Below, one piece after another: positions 4,925 to 5,350 of a stretch of DNA of 5,350 nt (the first letter of the stretch is position 1; every line of letters begins with the position of its first letter). Location of the stretch: positions 1 through 5,350 of the forward strand of contig JAKAWN010000457.1 in NCBI GenBank assembly GCA_021827245.1. Direction: 5' to 3'. The notes beneath the pieces are model-generated. The model did not search any database and was not told the origin of the DNA. It saw nothing but the letters and a program-made list of their open reading frames with translations. Source of the DNA: Acidobacteriota bacterium (GTDB lineage: Bacteria > Acidobacteriota > Terriglobia > UBA7540). The translations under genes were made by a program, and so were the position numbers.

Positions 4925-5350
4925 TCAGCGCGGAGGGGTGAATCCGCACTCTTTCCGGAGTTTTTCCCAAACCCACATTCCGTAAGCGGTTTTAACCGGC
5001 AACGGGAAGCCGAGTTGGTGCACCAGCAGGCAGACTTGGCCGCGATGATGCGCTTCGTGCGCGAGCATGTAGGCGAGCATGGCGGGACCGGCGGGCCAGG
5101 GGCGCGCCCAACCGTCACGGCGGAACTGGCGGACGCGGCTTTCGGGGCCGGTGAAGGATTCGGCAAGCATTTGCGCGCAGCACCGCGCGCTTTGGGCGAA
5201 CGCGGAACGCGCCTGCCGTTGCATGCAGCCGGCAGGATCGAGCGGAGCGGGGAGTTTGAGATGAGGGGCGGAAAGACGGAGCCATTTGCGCCGGATATTG
5301 TGCACGTGAGCGAAAATCGCGGCGATGGTACGCACGCTTCGGCCGGGAGG
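4925..5350 (-). CDS. DinB/YfiT-like protein, N-terminus outside window
   Basis: The visible 141 residues match the DinB/YfiT-like four-helix-bundle superfamily of putative metal-dependent proteins. Numbered from the window edge, they include AHVHNIRRKWL (about 14-24), with histidines near the end of an early helix, and HEAHHRGQ (98-105), the family's second metal-binding motif followed by the usual long helix VCLLVHQLG. Together these can give the three-His site seen in the fold. The C-terminal WVWEKLRKECGF looks intact, and the stop at 4925 leaves a natural end. The frame stays open through the edge at 5350, and a GTG at 5335 is internal to a conserved-looking stretch, so the true start is probably outside. 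Family members may act as thiol transferases or be stress-induced; the activity of this one is unknown. The gene is unrelated to DNA polymerase IV, which shares the name dinB in E. coli. Confidence 0.85.
   Translation of the reverse strand, partial: PPGRSVRTIAAIFAHVHNIRRKWLRLSAPHLKLPAPLDPAGCMQRQARSAFAQSARCCAQMLAESFTGPESRVRQFRRDGWARPWPAGPAMLAYMLAHEAHHRGQVCLLVHQLGFPLPVKTAYGMWVWEKLRKECGFTPPR

Overview
The right-hand two thirds of the window looks like ordinary chromosome from a GC-rich, Gram-negative soil bacterium, most likely an acidobacterium (Terriglobia type). This is inferred from the flavour of the DinB-like and ICMT-like proteins and from recurring TGnTAGAat promoter elements; no rRNA or other marker gene is present to confirm it.

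Layout. Bases 1-880 hold no convincing gene. They are AT-richer than the rest (a hand count of 361-720 gives about 42% GC) and carry two repeat clusters: back-to-back TAC-loop hairpins (526-588) and a 17-bp direct repeat pair with 36-bp spacing (786-838). Next comes a single-gene unit encoding a membrane-anchored protein of unknown function (929-1912, +) behind an extended -10 promoter. The spacer 1913-2208 contains an 11-bp-period tandem repeat and a stretch resembling the 3' end of a tRNA gene (about 2038-2065). From 2209 the DNA is clearly GC-rich (67% in one counted 60-base row): an exported YncE/YVTN-type beta-propeller protein (2209-3717, +), a convergent ICMT/PEMT-like membrane methyltransferase (3742-4443, -), a small highly charged protein (4640-4864, +), and a DinB/YfiT-like protein cut by the right edge (4925-5350, -).

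How the parts relate. The genes form no evident operon or pathway. Each has its own promoter or spacer and they alternate in direction, which suggests independent units. The best structural reading is a junction: a low-GC, repeat-bearing accessory segment ends near 2065 at a tRNA-3'-like sequence and ordinary chromosome follows. The tRNA-like piece lies in the orientation expected for the distal end of an element inserted at a + strand tRNA gene to the left. This is inference; no integrase or intact tRNA is visible.

No clear new multi-gene system is visible. The items most worth a second look are the orphan membrane protein, the possible island boundary, the two repeat clusters in the left region, and the predicted leaderless methyltransferase transcript.
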